Shown here in pieces: positions 12,169 through 22,617 of a stretch of 64,000 nt of DNA (within the stretch, counting starts at the first letter, position 1; each line of letters begins with the position of its first letter). The notes under the pieces are model-generated. The model was not told the origin of the DNA, did not search any database, and saw only the letters and a program-made list of their open reading frames with translations. The position numbers and the translations under genes were made by a program. The DNA is from Takakia lepidozioides (lineage: Eukaryota; Streptophyta; Takakiopsida; Takakiales; Takakiaceae). The stretch spans positions 1,550,001 through 1,614,000 of the forward strand of contig CM060731.1 of the NCBI GenBank assembly GCA_030704615.1, read 5' to 3'.

Positions 12169-12639
12169 ATTCTAATAGTGACACGGGTGGGCACCTGTTG
12201 CAGTTTAAGGGTCATATCCCAGTGGCTCAGGGCACCTGCACCTGCATCCACCGCAAGAACTCCTATGGTTGGCTGGTCGTCAACCCAGTCTCACCATAGA
12301 AGAAACACTGGTGGTCTTGCTGGTCATCACTCCAGCCTCACCACCGACAGCATACTCTAGGATTGGCCGGTGATCAAATCCGGCCTAATCCCTATGAAAG
12401 CAAGCGCCCACACAAAACCAAAATGTCGCACAGTCAAGCATGCAGGTGTGGGGGGGGATCCAAACACAAGAAATCAGAACGACAACTCCCCCACACCAAG
12501 AACAACTCCACGATGTTGAACCTGCAAGGACACCCCAGCCCAAACCCGGACTGACTCTTGCCTCCACCTACGGAAAGGTCTATGCCTAATGAGAGGGTGG
12601 AAAACTACGAGGAAGAGAAGCTAAAGCAATGCCTAACCC

Positions 12640-12980
12640 CAGCATGCTCTCATCCCGTCCAACAATTGGAATCTGTCGCCAGTCAGTCCGCTCGTCAGTC
12701 GCCAGTCTGCTGGTGAGTCCACTCGCCAGTCTTTCGGACTGAGTCAGTCCGCTTGCCAATCGCCAGTCTGCTCGTCAATCACCGGTCTGCTGGTGAGTCC
12801 ACTCGCCAGTCTACCGGACTGAGTCAGTCCGCTCGCCAATCGCCAGTCTGCTGGTGAGTCCACTCGCCGGTCTACCGGACTGAGTCAGTCCGCTTGCCAA
12901 TCGCCAGTTTGCTCGTCAATCACCGGTCTGCTGGTGAGTCCACTCGCCAGTCTACCGGACTGAGTCAGTCCACTGCAGAG
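12640..12980. repeat. Minisatellite, about 75-bp unit, about 4 copies
   Basis: Units are built from gagtcagtccgct, cgccagtctgctggtg and agtccactcgcc and repeat inside the LTR. The words cagtc and ccagt dominate. No coding value. Confidence 0.8.
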
Positions 12981-13439
12981 CTGCAGAGAACCAGAAAGCA
13001 AGTGGAAGGAGCAGGGCTGCCCACAGCCTCTTCTTCATCAGTCGACTTAGTCTCAGGAGAAGCTGGAATGGCTTCATCACCAGCCCCCTTACATCTGGGG
13101 ATCCAATCCAAAGGTAAGGGAAAAGCCTCTCCAAACACGCCACTAAACTCAATGGCAAACAACCAAGCCCTGCTGGCTCCCAGCCCTTGTGAGCACTCAA
13201 TCAAGCACTCTCCTTGGCCATAGCATCTGTCTTAGAGCCTATTCCAGCCCCCTACACCTGCCACTTCAAGAGCTATGCTCTACCTAGGCTTGGGGTTGAA
13301 ACCCCAACTAACATATGCCCTACAAGTGGTCTTCTTTCACCCAAGTGGGAACCAGCCCTAGCCCTTCCATTCTAGCTCTCTAAAGCTTGAAAACAAAAGC
13401 CTCAATGGGCTGAAGGCATGCTCCACGCATGCCCCACTC

Positions 13440-13890
13440 TCACCATGAGAGAATCAGCTCTTTTGCTTCATTTCTTGCACTCCCAAACCTGAAAGTACAA
13501 GCCTTCAACAGGCTGAAAGCATGCTCCACACATGCTCTACAGGGCAACCAGCCCCTTCCTTCCTTTCTTGCACTCCCAAACCTGAAAGTACAAGCCTTCA
13601 ACAGGCTGAAAGCATGCTCCTCACATGCTCTACAGGGCAACCAGCCCCTTCCTTCCTTTCTTGCACTCCCAAACCTGAAAGTACAAGCCTTCAACAGGCT
13701 GAAAGCATGCTCCACACATGCTCTACAGGGCAACCAGCCCCTTCCTTCCTTTCTTGCACTCCCAAACCTGAAAGTACAAGCCTTCAACAGGCTGAAAGCA
13801 TGCTCCACACATGCATTGCCCTCACATAAGGGAAGTCAGCCCTTCCCTCTTCCTTGCTTGCCCTCCAAGCTTGAAGATGGCAGCTTCAAC
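13440..13890. repeat. Minisatellite, about 93-bp unit, about 4-5 copies
   Basis: The unit contains cctgaaagtacaagcc, ttcaacaggctgaaagc and atgctccacacatgc. Central copies are almost identical, and the last copy (after about 13815) has diverged. Both strands stay open across it because the unit length is a multiple of three, which makes artefactual ORFs. Confidence 0.85.
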
Positions 13891-14447
13891 GAGCTGAATA
13901 CATGCTCCACACATGCAACCTCTTCACACAAGAGGTATCAGCCTCCTATCTTGGCTCATTGGCTCCTTGATGCTCTCTAAGACAAGACTAAGCACTCCAC
14001 AGCCCTTGCCAAGCTCCTGAAACCCTAAGGCCTACATTTCCAGCCCCAAGACACTCCTCTTGTGGTGCAAGAGCTCTTCTTCCAAGCTCTGAAACCCTAG
14101 GTGCACATTCCATGGCCTTGTCGCACATCTTAGCTTTTGTTCCAGCCTTGCTCTTGCCATGACAAGAGCCCTCTCAATGCTGAAGCTCGAGATTGAAACC
14201 CAATCTCCACATACTCCACAAAGTGCACTGATTTGCCCTAAGCCAAATCAGCCCTTTCGCTTGGTCTTACAATCCTTCACACAATGAAAGCTCGCATTCC
14301 CAAGTCCAGTTCTCAGCTTTGTCACCAAGCCACTCCATGGTGCTCCTTGCATAACAATCTGGTTTCTCTCATTCTCAAGCAAAAACCACAAGTGCTACAA
14401 CTAACTCGAACCTGGCACTCACAGACTCGGGCTGATCTTTCTCAAGT

Positions 14448-15106
14448 GATAACGAAGAGGAGGAAGAAGAAGACATACAAGCACAAGCTCACAAGCTGAA
14501 GCATAAACTCATGCATATATAACCTCATCACTCAAATACAAGTCAAGCCAAGTGCACCCCACGCCATGGGGAATCCACACTACAGTGCCATAGCTAGGCG
14601 CGGTGAGGCTCAACTCGAGAAAGATGAGCCTCCCGCGCTTGCCGTGAAGATAACCACTCCAGGGCCTAAATCTGCCTTGACCCCTGGATTGACACTTGGG
14701 CCAATCCCAAATGTCAATATGTAAAAACTAGTTATTTCCTAGCTAGTTTCACACTAGTGGTAAAATAACTTGACAGAGTGATAACGAAAGAAGAAAGAAG
14801 AAGACATACAAGCACAAGCTCACAAGCTGAAGCATAAACTCATGCATATATAACCTCATCACTCAAATACAAGTCAAGCCAAGTGCACCCCACGCCATGG
14901 GGAATCCACACTACGGCGCCATAGCTAGGCGCGGTGAGGCTCAACTCGAGAAAGATGAGCCTCCCGCGCTTGCCGTGAAGATAACCACTCCAGGGCCTAA
15001 ATCTGCCTTGACCCCTGGATTGACACTTGGGCCAATCCCAAATGTCAATATGTAAAAACTAGCTATTTCCTAGCTAGTTTCACACTAGTGGTAAAATAAC
15101 TTGACA
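14448..15106. repeat. Tandem duplication of the LTR terminal about 330 bp
   Basis: The block from gataacgaag through taaaataacttgaca occurs at about 14448-14775 and again at about 14778-15106 with very few differences. Each copy ends with the same LTR terminus, so the terminus itself is duplicated. The copies include catgcatatataacc, a candidate TATA box for minus-strand or plus-strand use; not proven. Confidence 0.85.
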
Positions 15107-16100
15107 CATGGGAGATTTTTTATTTTTTTTATTTTTTTAATAAATAAAGCAAGGGAAATGACCTTAAAGTTGAGGTGAAGCCTCACCGCCCACTCTCCCG
15201 CCTCTTATGGAGAAAAAGCCACGCCTATAGGGTAACATGTTCATCAGGTATAGGGGCTATTTGTTCTTTATGTGTTAGTTTTGCATAATTGTTAATTTCA
15301 TCAATTTGATTTTGCTGTGGAAATTTCCCGGGAATTCGGGGAATATGCCCTTGTGCTCACGTGAGCATGCTCACTCGCTACCCTACCTCTCACTTCAGTG
15401 GGTCATCTTGTGCATGGTGGGTCCTAGCGTGAAGAAGGGATGCGACTTGGTGGGACACTGAGGCAAGGGGAAGGTAATCTCACACATCAAGTAAAGTCAA
15501 TTGCCAATTATGGGCAGTAAACTTAGTCGGTTTTCTCTACTTGTATTTGCAGGACGTTATCTAAGGGAATATCACGTCAACAGCTGCGTAAGATCCTTAG
15601 GGCGGGGGATCTAACGCGTAAGGTCATGTGGATCTTACTCCTGTCATCTTCTCTTTTCTAAATTCACCTCTTTCATTTTAGTTCTAGGGATCTGAGCCAT
15701 CCACCCAGGTCTTCAAGAGATCTCAGCCATCGGCCACCACGGAAAAGAACCCTTTGTTTTTACACAGCGGAAGTCTCTTGGTGTTGGGGTCGTCCTGCCT
15801 CGGACTGCACCCCTCGAAGGTTGGGTAGCGAGTGAGCATGCTCACGTGAGTAGAAGGGCATATTCCCCGAATTCCTGGGAAATTTCCACAACGAAATGAA
15901 ATTGACGAAATTAACAATTATGTGAAACTAACACATAAAGAACAAATAGCCCCTATACCTGATGAACATGTTACCCTATAGTCGTGGCTTTTTATCCATA
16001 AGAGGCAGGAGAGTGGGCGGCGAGGCTTCACCTCAACTTTAAGGTCCTTTCCCTTGCTTACTATATATATATATATATATATTTTAAACAATCTCCCATG
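15107..16100. mobile_element. Fold-back / MITE-like element with about 230-bp inverted arms
   Basis: The ends are catgggagatt (15107) and aatctcccatg (16100), exact inverted repeats. Inward, the arm from agcaaggg at about 15148 to ctcgctaccct at about 15385 is repeated inverted at about 15825-16055 with a few mismatches, including a shared ctcacgtgagcatgctcac. The central loop of about 440 bp has no coding potential. I see no clear target duplication, partly because the left end directly abuts the LTR terminus. Confidence 0.75.
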
Positions 16101-16732
16101 GATAATTTCGCAATGCGAAATTCCGCCTGAGAAGCAATCACATTGTGGCTAAAAGGATGAATAGGTCACTTTTCAAGCCCCCACCCATTCCTTTTGGATG
16201 TAGGATTTTTGGGTGATGGGATTTCTCAATGCAAAACCCACCAATTGCTTAGTTTGTGCCCATATCACCAAGTATTTCTCAATGCGAAATTCATTGCCGC
16301 CACTATAGGTTTAGGGTTTTTGGCTACACTACTGGAGGTTTCGTCTCGCTGAATTGCCGCAAATGTACTGTACAAATGCACCAATCTTCTATACCCGCTT
16401 ATGGTTTTAATCCGTTTTGAAAACATATCTTCTATGATCGAGGTTTAAAAACATAAAACTCCCATGACCGTGGGTTGAGTACTCGGTAAGCCCTATGAGT
16501 GGGGATTTCCCCTATACAAAGTCTGCCGCCAAACTTCTAGGTATTGCACTGGCAGACATCTTTGGCCGATATGGGTAGGCTAGCAAGAACTAACACATGA
16601 AAGCCCCACCATTTTTGTCTTATAGTGCATACTTGGTGGACAGCCAAGACATGGAAGTTGGCCCTCAGTGACGCTTGCTGCGGCGGCGGACCAACCGCCC
16701 CTTGGGTTTTCACATTAGAGCATGTGTAGATG

Positions 16733-17242
16733 GCATGTCGGGGTCTAGATCTTGCCACCTACTTAGAGCAACAAATCAGGTTGATCGGTTAATTTTAACT
16801 TAGATGAATTTTTAGATAGTGTGTTAGGTACAGATCTCGCCACCTATAGAGCACCCAACCGGGTTCAACTTATCTAGACCAATTTGTAGATGGAGTGTGG
16901 GGTCCAGATCTTACTACGTCCTAGTTAGAGCAGACAACCGGGTTGACAGTTCGTTAATTTCAATATAGAGCATATTTTAGATAGCATGTCGGGTCTGGAT
17001 CTTACCGCCTAGTTAGAGCAGACAACTAGGTTGATGATTCGTTAGTTTCAATGTAGAGCATATTCTAGACCCTGTGGGGTTTGGATTTTGCAACCACCTG
17101 TTAGACTAGCAACCAACCAAGCTCAAATTTCAACATAGAGCAATTTGTAGATGGCGTGTAAGATCCGGACTTCACTATCTAGTTAGAATTGCCAACCGAG
17201 TGCAATTTTCATCTTAAAACATTTTGAAGATGACGTGTGGAT
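16733..17242. repeat. Degenerate minisatellite, about 90-bp unit, about 6 copies
   Basis: Each unit combines variants of gtcgggtctggatctt, accgcctagttagagc, caaccgggttga and atagagcatttttagatgg. Copies differ by 15-25% by eye. The flanking sequence on either side (16101-16730 and 17243-18509) shows no gene; 16101-16330 has scattered tttctcaatgcgaaat words. Confidence 0.75.
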
Positions 17243-18517
17243 TTCAACTTTGTTCTTTTTAAAGTCCAAATCCATCGATTTCAATTTGTAATTACCAGCA
17301 TTTAATCTACCAAAAAAAGTCCCATAAAATGCTTCATCATCGACATAAACCCCACCACTCCCACTCCCCAAAAAATATGCCCGTCATTTCCGAGTCATGT
17401 CTAGTTTCAAGTTGAAGGGGCTGGTTGGTAGAACTATGAGCACACCTATGCGTACCACTTGCGTGAGGATAGATAAGTGGAGGTGTAAGCAAAAATTAAA
17501 ACAGGGTAATAGGGTTCCAATGTATCCATAGAAATAGAATACCGTAGAGGCCGCTCTATTCCGACGGACCCCTGCCGGAATCATTAAATACATGCAGGTC
17601 GCCAGGTTCGGCAGGCTTACTGACAATATTAATTTTTTCGTTTAGGCTTCATTCAATTTTTCAAGAATTCGGCACTCATGGGTACTTCTCATTAAATTAG
17701 GTGGGCCATGTCAAAGATTCACGTACAGTTGACATTCTCTGTCGCAGGTATAGTTGTGGTTAACCATAACTCTGTGGCAAGCCATAGTCATAGTTAGTGG
17801 TAAACATGTTTAAACTTTGTATTTTTTTTCCTTTCAAACTTGACGTTTTCACTACCATATTGCCACCCTTTGTTTTCAAAGTTCATCTTTTTAAATGAAG
17901 ATTATTCCCACATTTCATCTACTACCACGGCAGAATTTTAAAATATTCGTTCTCTCTTAAAGTGAATTAATTAATGTCGGAATAGAGCGACCTCTACGGT
18001 ATGTATAAGGGCAGACACAAAGATCAAACCAAGAATATATACATGTATAATCTCTACAATAGATATAATTATATTACTACCTATCATAGATTTGGTGTTC
18101 TTTGAAAGCATAACCAAGTCATAGTGCCATGAGAAGGTAATAATAATAATAGCCAGACAAGACTTTTAGTTTTATAATATCAGATAACATACCACACAAG
18201 TACCAACACAAATAAAATCAAGAAACATGAAATAGCTAATTAAAAAATAATATAATAAAGCAAAACTCAGATTTTGCCAAAGAACATACCCAAGTAAGTT
18301 TGCTAACAAAACTTGGAAAGTTTCTACATGAGTGCAAAAAATTCAGAGATGAGTTTTGCAAAGTGAAATTCAATGAAAAAACATATTAGACCTACAATAA
18401 AACCCCAAACAAACCATAAAATTCCAACATTAAAACTTAATTCCAAGCGCGCCTACTTCTGGAAGTTGCTAGCCTGATCAGTAGTATGCAGAACTACAAA
18501 TTCATTGTGGATACTAC

Positions 18518-19244
18518 CAGTGTTGGGCGGGTATATGGGTAGGAGGCGGGCATCAACCCGGGTATTAAAGGACCTGCCCGGTGGGCTTTAAAATCACGAT
18601 ATCCGGCAAGCCCTACATAGGTGGGTATTGCATTTTCAATGCCCGTCCGAAAGCCCTGCATAGGCGGGTATTAGCTAGAGCTATACCCTTGAAATACCCG
18701 GGTTGGGGTGGTAATAAGGGATCTTCACCTGGTCATAGATGATAACGAGTACCTCATTGCCAATGGAGGGATGTTCCACATATAGTAGTCAACATTAATA
18801 TTGTCTTCTTGATTTATTCCATTCAAAAAACTGATATTGATACATTTCAAAGCATTTATTTGCTACACATAACACAAGTTTGACCTTCATCTTTACTACG
18901 AATATATCCATATATATATATATATGTATTTTATTTTATTTTGTCATACACCAGGACTAAAATATTTAATTATTTTGTTCAATGTCGTTATGGAATACTC
19001 GAGTTAATGCGGCGGTTATCAACCGTGCATTAACATGTTTATGCCCGGGTTGATAACCGCCAGGTATTTCACTTTAAATACCCGTAGGGTTGATGCCCGA
19101 CCTAAAATGAAATTCTGATTAAGATTGATGTCCGCCATGTATGTATATTTCTACTATGGCTCTATACCCGGGCCCGACGGACGTCAAGATTTAAAGAATA
19201 CCCCATAGCCCTGCTAATCAAACCCATATACCCACCCAACACTG
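18518..19244. mobile_element. hAT-type non-autonomous element (MITE), 727 bp
   Basis: The termini are cagtgttgggcgggtatatg on the left and its inverted near-copy ending cccacccaacactg on the right. An exact 8-bp duplication, gatactac, flanks it at 18510-18517 and 19245-19252. An 8-bp TSD with CAGTG-type ends fits the hAT superfamily. No transposase is encoded. Sub-terminal sequence is rich in cccggg/gggtat words in both orientations. Confidence 0.9.
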
Positions 19245-19252
19245 GATACTAC

Positions 19253-20315
19253 ATCAAGATGCAAGTGGGCAAAAGATTTTTGAAAGTCCTAAAGACCAAG
19301 ACCACCAGTACTCTCCTCCTTTATTGGTAGTAGCGAAAAATATATATAGACGCCTCCTGAAGGGAGCGTAAATTATGGTGTCTCTTCACCACAAGGGCTA
19401 CTGCCTTCCAGCTGAAAGTTGACACCTTCATGACACACCAGACCGTGGTTTGAACCCACAACCACATCCAACATGTATGTGCCCATTACCACTCATGCCG
19501 GTTGTCTTAGTAGTAGCATGATAGTCTCGAGTGCAAAGATACAATGGATGTTATTTTGTCTTGTGTTTTGGTTATGATAATTATGCCTCTAGTGTAGGAG
19601 TAAGCTATATGGCAGTATAGTGATGAAAATCCAAATAACTTCTCTGATTAAATGTAGTGATTCTCTCTGTAATCATATACCGGATAATGAATGATCAAGG
19701 GATTCGATGTGCAACCTATTATCCGAACGTGAAAACTAGTATCACATAGAAGCAATATTTATCCCGAATGCTTAAACGTGAATTATAATTGCACATGGAG
19801 CAATAAAATCGCTAATTTTCACAACTTTCTACTTGACATTACTGATATATGGAATATTCAAATGATTAGTTATCAGAATTTCCATAACCAAATAGTCCCA
19901 AGCATTTTATTTATTTATTTATTTTTTAATGAATGGAAACGGTGCCTAGTGAATCAAATCAAAAAGGAGAAAAAAATAACCTCCACACCATGAGGAAACA
20001 TGGCAAGGCCACTTTAAGGCCGCAGTATGTAATCTCCTAATTACACGAGAGCATAAGTTACAACAAATAGACAACCACTGATGCAAAACAACCACGAGCT
20101 AGCTAGTCAAAAGGAAACTAGCGCTTAGAATAGAGTGGCTCAAAACTGAGGTGGATTGCATTTTGGAGCTCAATTCTTGCGATGACGCCAATTTATTTTA
20201 TCATCGTGATCCACTGGAGAAGACCACTGACTAGGCGAAGCACCAATCTCTGAGAAGGTAGGATGCCTACATCACTAGTGTGCCCGATTCAAAGCAAATG
20301 ATGTGGGTCTAGGGG
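19253..20315. other. AT-rich stretch without a recognised gene
   Basis: No supported coding region. A B-box-like word (ggtttgaaccc) at about 19448 hints at tRNA-derived or similar repeat DNA but no A box is evident. Confidence 0.5.
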
Positions 20316-20329
20316 GTGAAGCCCGAGCA

Positions 20330-20640
20330 CATTATGTTTGTTTGTGTTTGTAGTGCATGTGCGAGCCTGTTGGAGAAGGGCAAAGAGGTCCATGGTTGCA
20401 TCGTCAAAGCTGGAATTGAGGTAGATGTCATTCTGAACATGAATACCCTTCTAGATAGGGAGTGTTCAACAATATGGCTGAGCAAAATGTGGTATCGTGG
20501 AAAGTGATGATCGCAGGACATGCACAACAGGGGCGGGGATTGCAGGTTTTGGAGATCTATGAGCAGTTGATGTGGGAGGGGGTGAAGTCCAACCACATTA
20601 CGTTCAGAGAGTTCAAATGCCTCTCCACCATGACCTTGCT
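20330..20640 (+). pseudogene. PPR-repeat gene fragment (left copy)
   Basis: Translation gives CSACASLLEKGKEVHGCIVK, then a frame change, then NMAEQNVVSWKVMIAGHAQQ and EIYEQLMWEGVKSNHITF, which are consecutive plant PPR motifs. About 20 codons normally present between the two blocks (the NALVDMYAKCG part) are missing, which causes the frame change. PPR proteins bind organellar RNA; this piece is too short and broken to function. A second fragment with the same deletion lies at 62.7 kb. Confidence 0.8.
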
Positions 20641-20701
20641 TAGCTAACCATGCCTTGCTGATGTTGTTGTCTTGCACTGTTTTTGGACACTGGGTGGAAG
20701 A

Positions 20702-20810
20702 GGTTTACTATTTCATGAGCAGAAACCATGAGCCATGAGCCATGAGCCGCATGAGCGGTGAGCCGAAGTCTAAGACACGCGGATTTCATGAGCGGACTCC
20801 TCCAAATTTG
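20702..20810 (+). repeat. Outer element left TIR (GTTT-type end, gene B side)
   Basis: The end tactatttcatgagc is followed by a run of catgagc words (catgagccatgagccatgagc, then gcatgagcggtgagcc, and atttcatgagcgg at about 20787). The same first 15 bases occur inverted at 60080-60094. The end begins GTTT, as does the gene-B end of the inner element. Confidence 0.8.
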
Positions 20811-21132
20811 GAAATGCTGCAGATTAAACAAGTATTAAAATAATAGTTTTATATTTGACCTTGCCGTTTTTGGAAGTTACGGATCCTGTAATGCGGCAAA
20901 GATATGTCGTCAGTAACAACTCCGCTCATGGAAATGAGTGACCGTGCAACGACAAATCCAGTATACCACGGCAAAAGGACGTCGCATACTGGCCTGTATA
21001 GAGTATTCCGCGGTTTTACATGCCTTAACATTGGAATGAAGCTGACCCTTTTGCTGCGACTGAACCAATAGAGTCTGCACAATTCTATCATCTTCCAGTA
21101 TTCGGCGGGAAAGTTTTGCAAGTGAACTAGAA

Positions 21133-21252
21133 AATGCGGTGCCGCATTAGGGTTCGCACGTGCGAAATTTTTGGGCGGTTTGGTGTTGCTGACTGCCGCA
21201 TCTACCAGTACCTACGACGTTACTTGGAAATGCGGCGCCGCATTTCCTTGCC
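21133..21252. repeat. Outer-type palindromes between gene B 3' end and the TIR
   Basis: Two copies of the outer palindrome family are seen: aatgcggtgccgcatt at about 21134 and aaatgcggcgccgcattt at about 21229. Another dyad, cgcacgtgcg, lies between them. Confidence 0.75.
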
Positions 21253-21499
21253 GGGGGTCGAATGAGGAAAGCAAAGTTTGGGAGAGCTGAAAATAGGAAC
21301 CCTCCAACACACAAAAATACATGCACGTGGAAACACGAGTGAATGACATAGTATTATCGATGTTCGAGCAAAACATGTTACTGGTAGACAAGACATAAGT
21401 CGGACCTTTCTGTGGCCAGAGTCAGAGCTACTTGCAGCAGTACAGTTCTACTATCCGAAAAGGATGGGCGTACCATTGTGTTGGGACCGCAAGCCAAGG

Positions 21500-22617
21500 T
21501 CACTGGTCCCCTGGATCCATATTCAGAAGAGTGTGCACCTCTTGGGGGCTCAACCCTGGTGCATGTATGAAGTGATGAGTTGTGGAATTACACCGGAGTC
21601 TCTTTAGGTACACGTAGTACAGATGCTTGTAAGGGCAGTATGATGCCCCCTTGTTCGCCATGATCTGAAAGTCGGTGCAATTGCAGGTGGGTAATTCTGA
21701 AATGGTGATGGTGTACACCTCATTGCGAACAGCTGAGCCTGCCGTGGCCATCTGATACACACGCCCGAAGCCTGGTGGGGGCACTTCTGTCGAGCTATGG
21801 ATTGTACAGTTCATCCGAAGTGCATTCCCCATCCTCGTCTCGTTCACTTTTGAGGGAGGTCGCCGCCTCTTCGGTTTCCCCCAACGGTGTGTAGGATGCT
21901 TAGAGCTGTCGGGTCCCATTGTTCTTGCTCTCACAGGGGTCGGTGGTGGAGGCTGTGGAAGCGGAAATGGTTGTCTGGGGACGTCAGTGCGCTGCACCAT
22001 CCGAAATCCTGCGGCGGTAAGGGCGTCAGCCTCAACCTGACTCAGATCGCAGCCTGGTTCCACCGGCCACACCGGGGGAGCCTCTGGCATTGTTTGTATG
22101 CCGTACTTGGGCTTTCCATACACGCAAGTCATAATGTCGTGCCTGCAGAACCAGAACTGGGTGGTTGTCGCCTCCGCAAACTTTGCATAGACAAATCTTC
22201 CTGTAAAAGTAGGAGCAGGGACAGCACCATCTGGATTCCTCCTTGTCATCTCTAAACAACGTTGCCGTGTATCCACTCGAATTGCGGAACACCTGCCTCA
22301 AAACGACGGCTTTGTGCGAGCAATTCTCCACTGTGACGCAGACACAGTCGTCTCCACAATGGCTTGGCCATACTGCATAACAGGGGGCGGAATCTGGGGC
22401 AAGCGAGCGGTGGGAATTTCTCGCACGGAATCCCCGCTTGAAGGCGATGGCGATCTGGAATTTCTTGGGCTTCCACTGCTGGAAGACACATTGTGCGGCA
22501 ACATGACGGGCCCTCGAGGTGCTATCCGAATGTTCCTGTCGGATCTCCAGGAATCCTCTTCGCACCCGGGTTCCTCTTCAATCCTCCGCCTCACAGGGCG
22601 AGTACGGACGTCCCCCA
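21500..22617 (-). pseudogene. Gene B, outer copy: C-terminal part of MULE-like transposase with SWIM finger
   Basis: This piece aligns along its length with the C-terminal part of gene B in the inner element (e.g. TRPVRRR, SQWRIAR, FWFCRHDIMTCV, GKPKYGIQ, GRVYQMATAGSAVR, PTCNCTDF, HLYYVYLKRL). One in-frame TGA at 22298-22300 stands where the inner copy has CGA (Arg). The SWIM finger is altered: the inner copy has CNC...CKH, whereas here the cysteine is displaced (YCPYKH). Everything upstream, including the catalytic DDE core, is missing; a LINE begins at 22617 and I find no transposase sequence beyond it. The outer element therefore cannot make its own transposase. Confidence 0.8.

Larger units (their letters stand above)
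4768..15106 (-). mobile_element. Degenerate Ty3/gypsy retrotransposon encoding gag-PR-C5 methyltransferase-RT-RH-INT-PHD
   Basis: Read on the minus strand the order is long 5' LTR, PBS-like site, gag with zinc knuckles, aspartic protease, cytosine-C5 methyltransferase, reverse transcriptase, RNase H, integrase and a terminal PHD finger. Integrase after RNase H is the Ty3/gypsy order. Gag, protease and methyltransferase segments share one reading frame broken only by stop codons. Frame changes follow near 8.1 kb, 6.75 kb and 5.4 kb. No 3' LTR matching the 5' one is visible left of 4768, so the left boundary is the last coding base I can assign. The copy is dead. The host-type methyltransferase and chromatin-reader domains inside the polyprotein set it apart from ordinary plant gypsy elements. 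Confidence 0.85.
12179..15106 (-). repeat. Long 5' LTR of the methyltransferase-bearing gypsy
   Basis: The stretch begins tgacacggg and ends acttgaca on the plus strand, giving TG...CA termini. It is about 2.93 kb, unusually long, and inflated by three internal tandem arrays annotated separately. Its outer end abuts a fold-back element at 15107. No second copy exists at the left end of the element, so the LTR call rests on position and termini. Confidence 0.55.

Noticed and set aside
13429-13980. 183-codon repetitive frame
   Set aside because: It is a product of a 93-bp minisatellite (multiple of three) inside an LTR, open on both strands.
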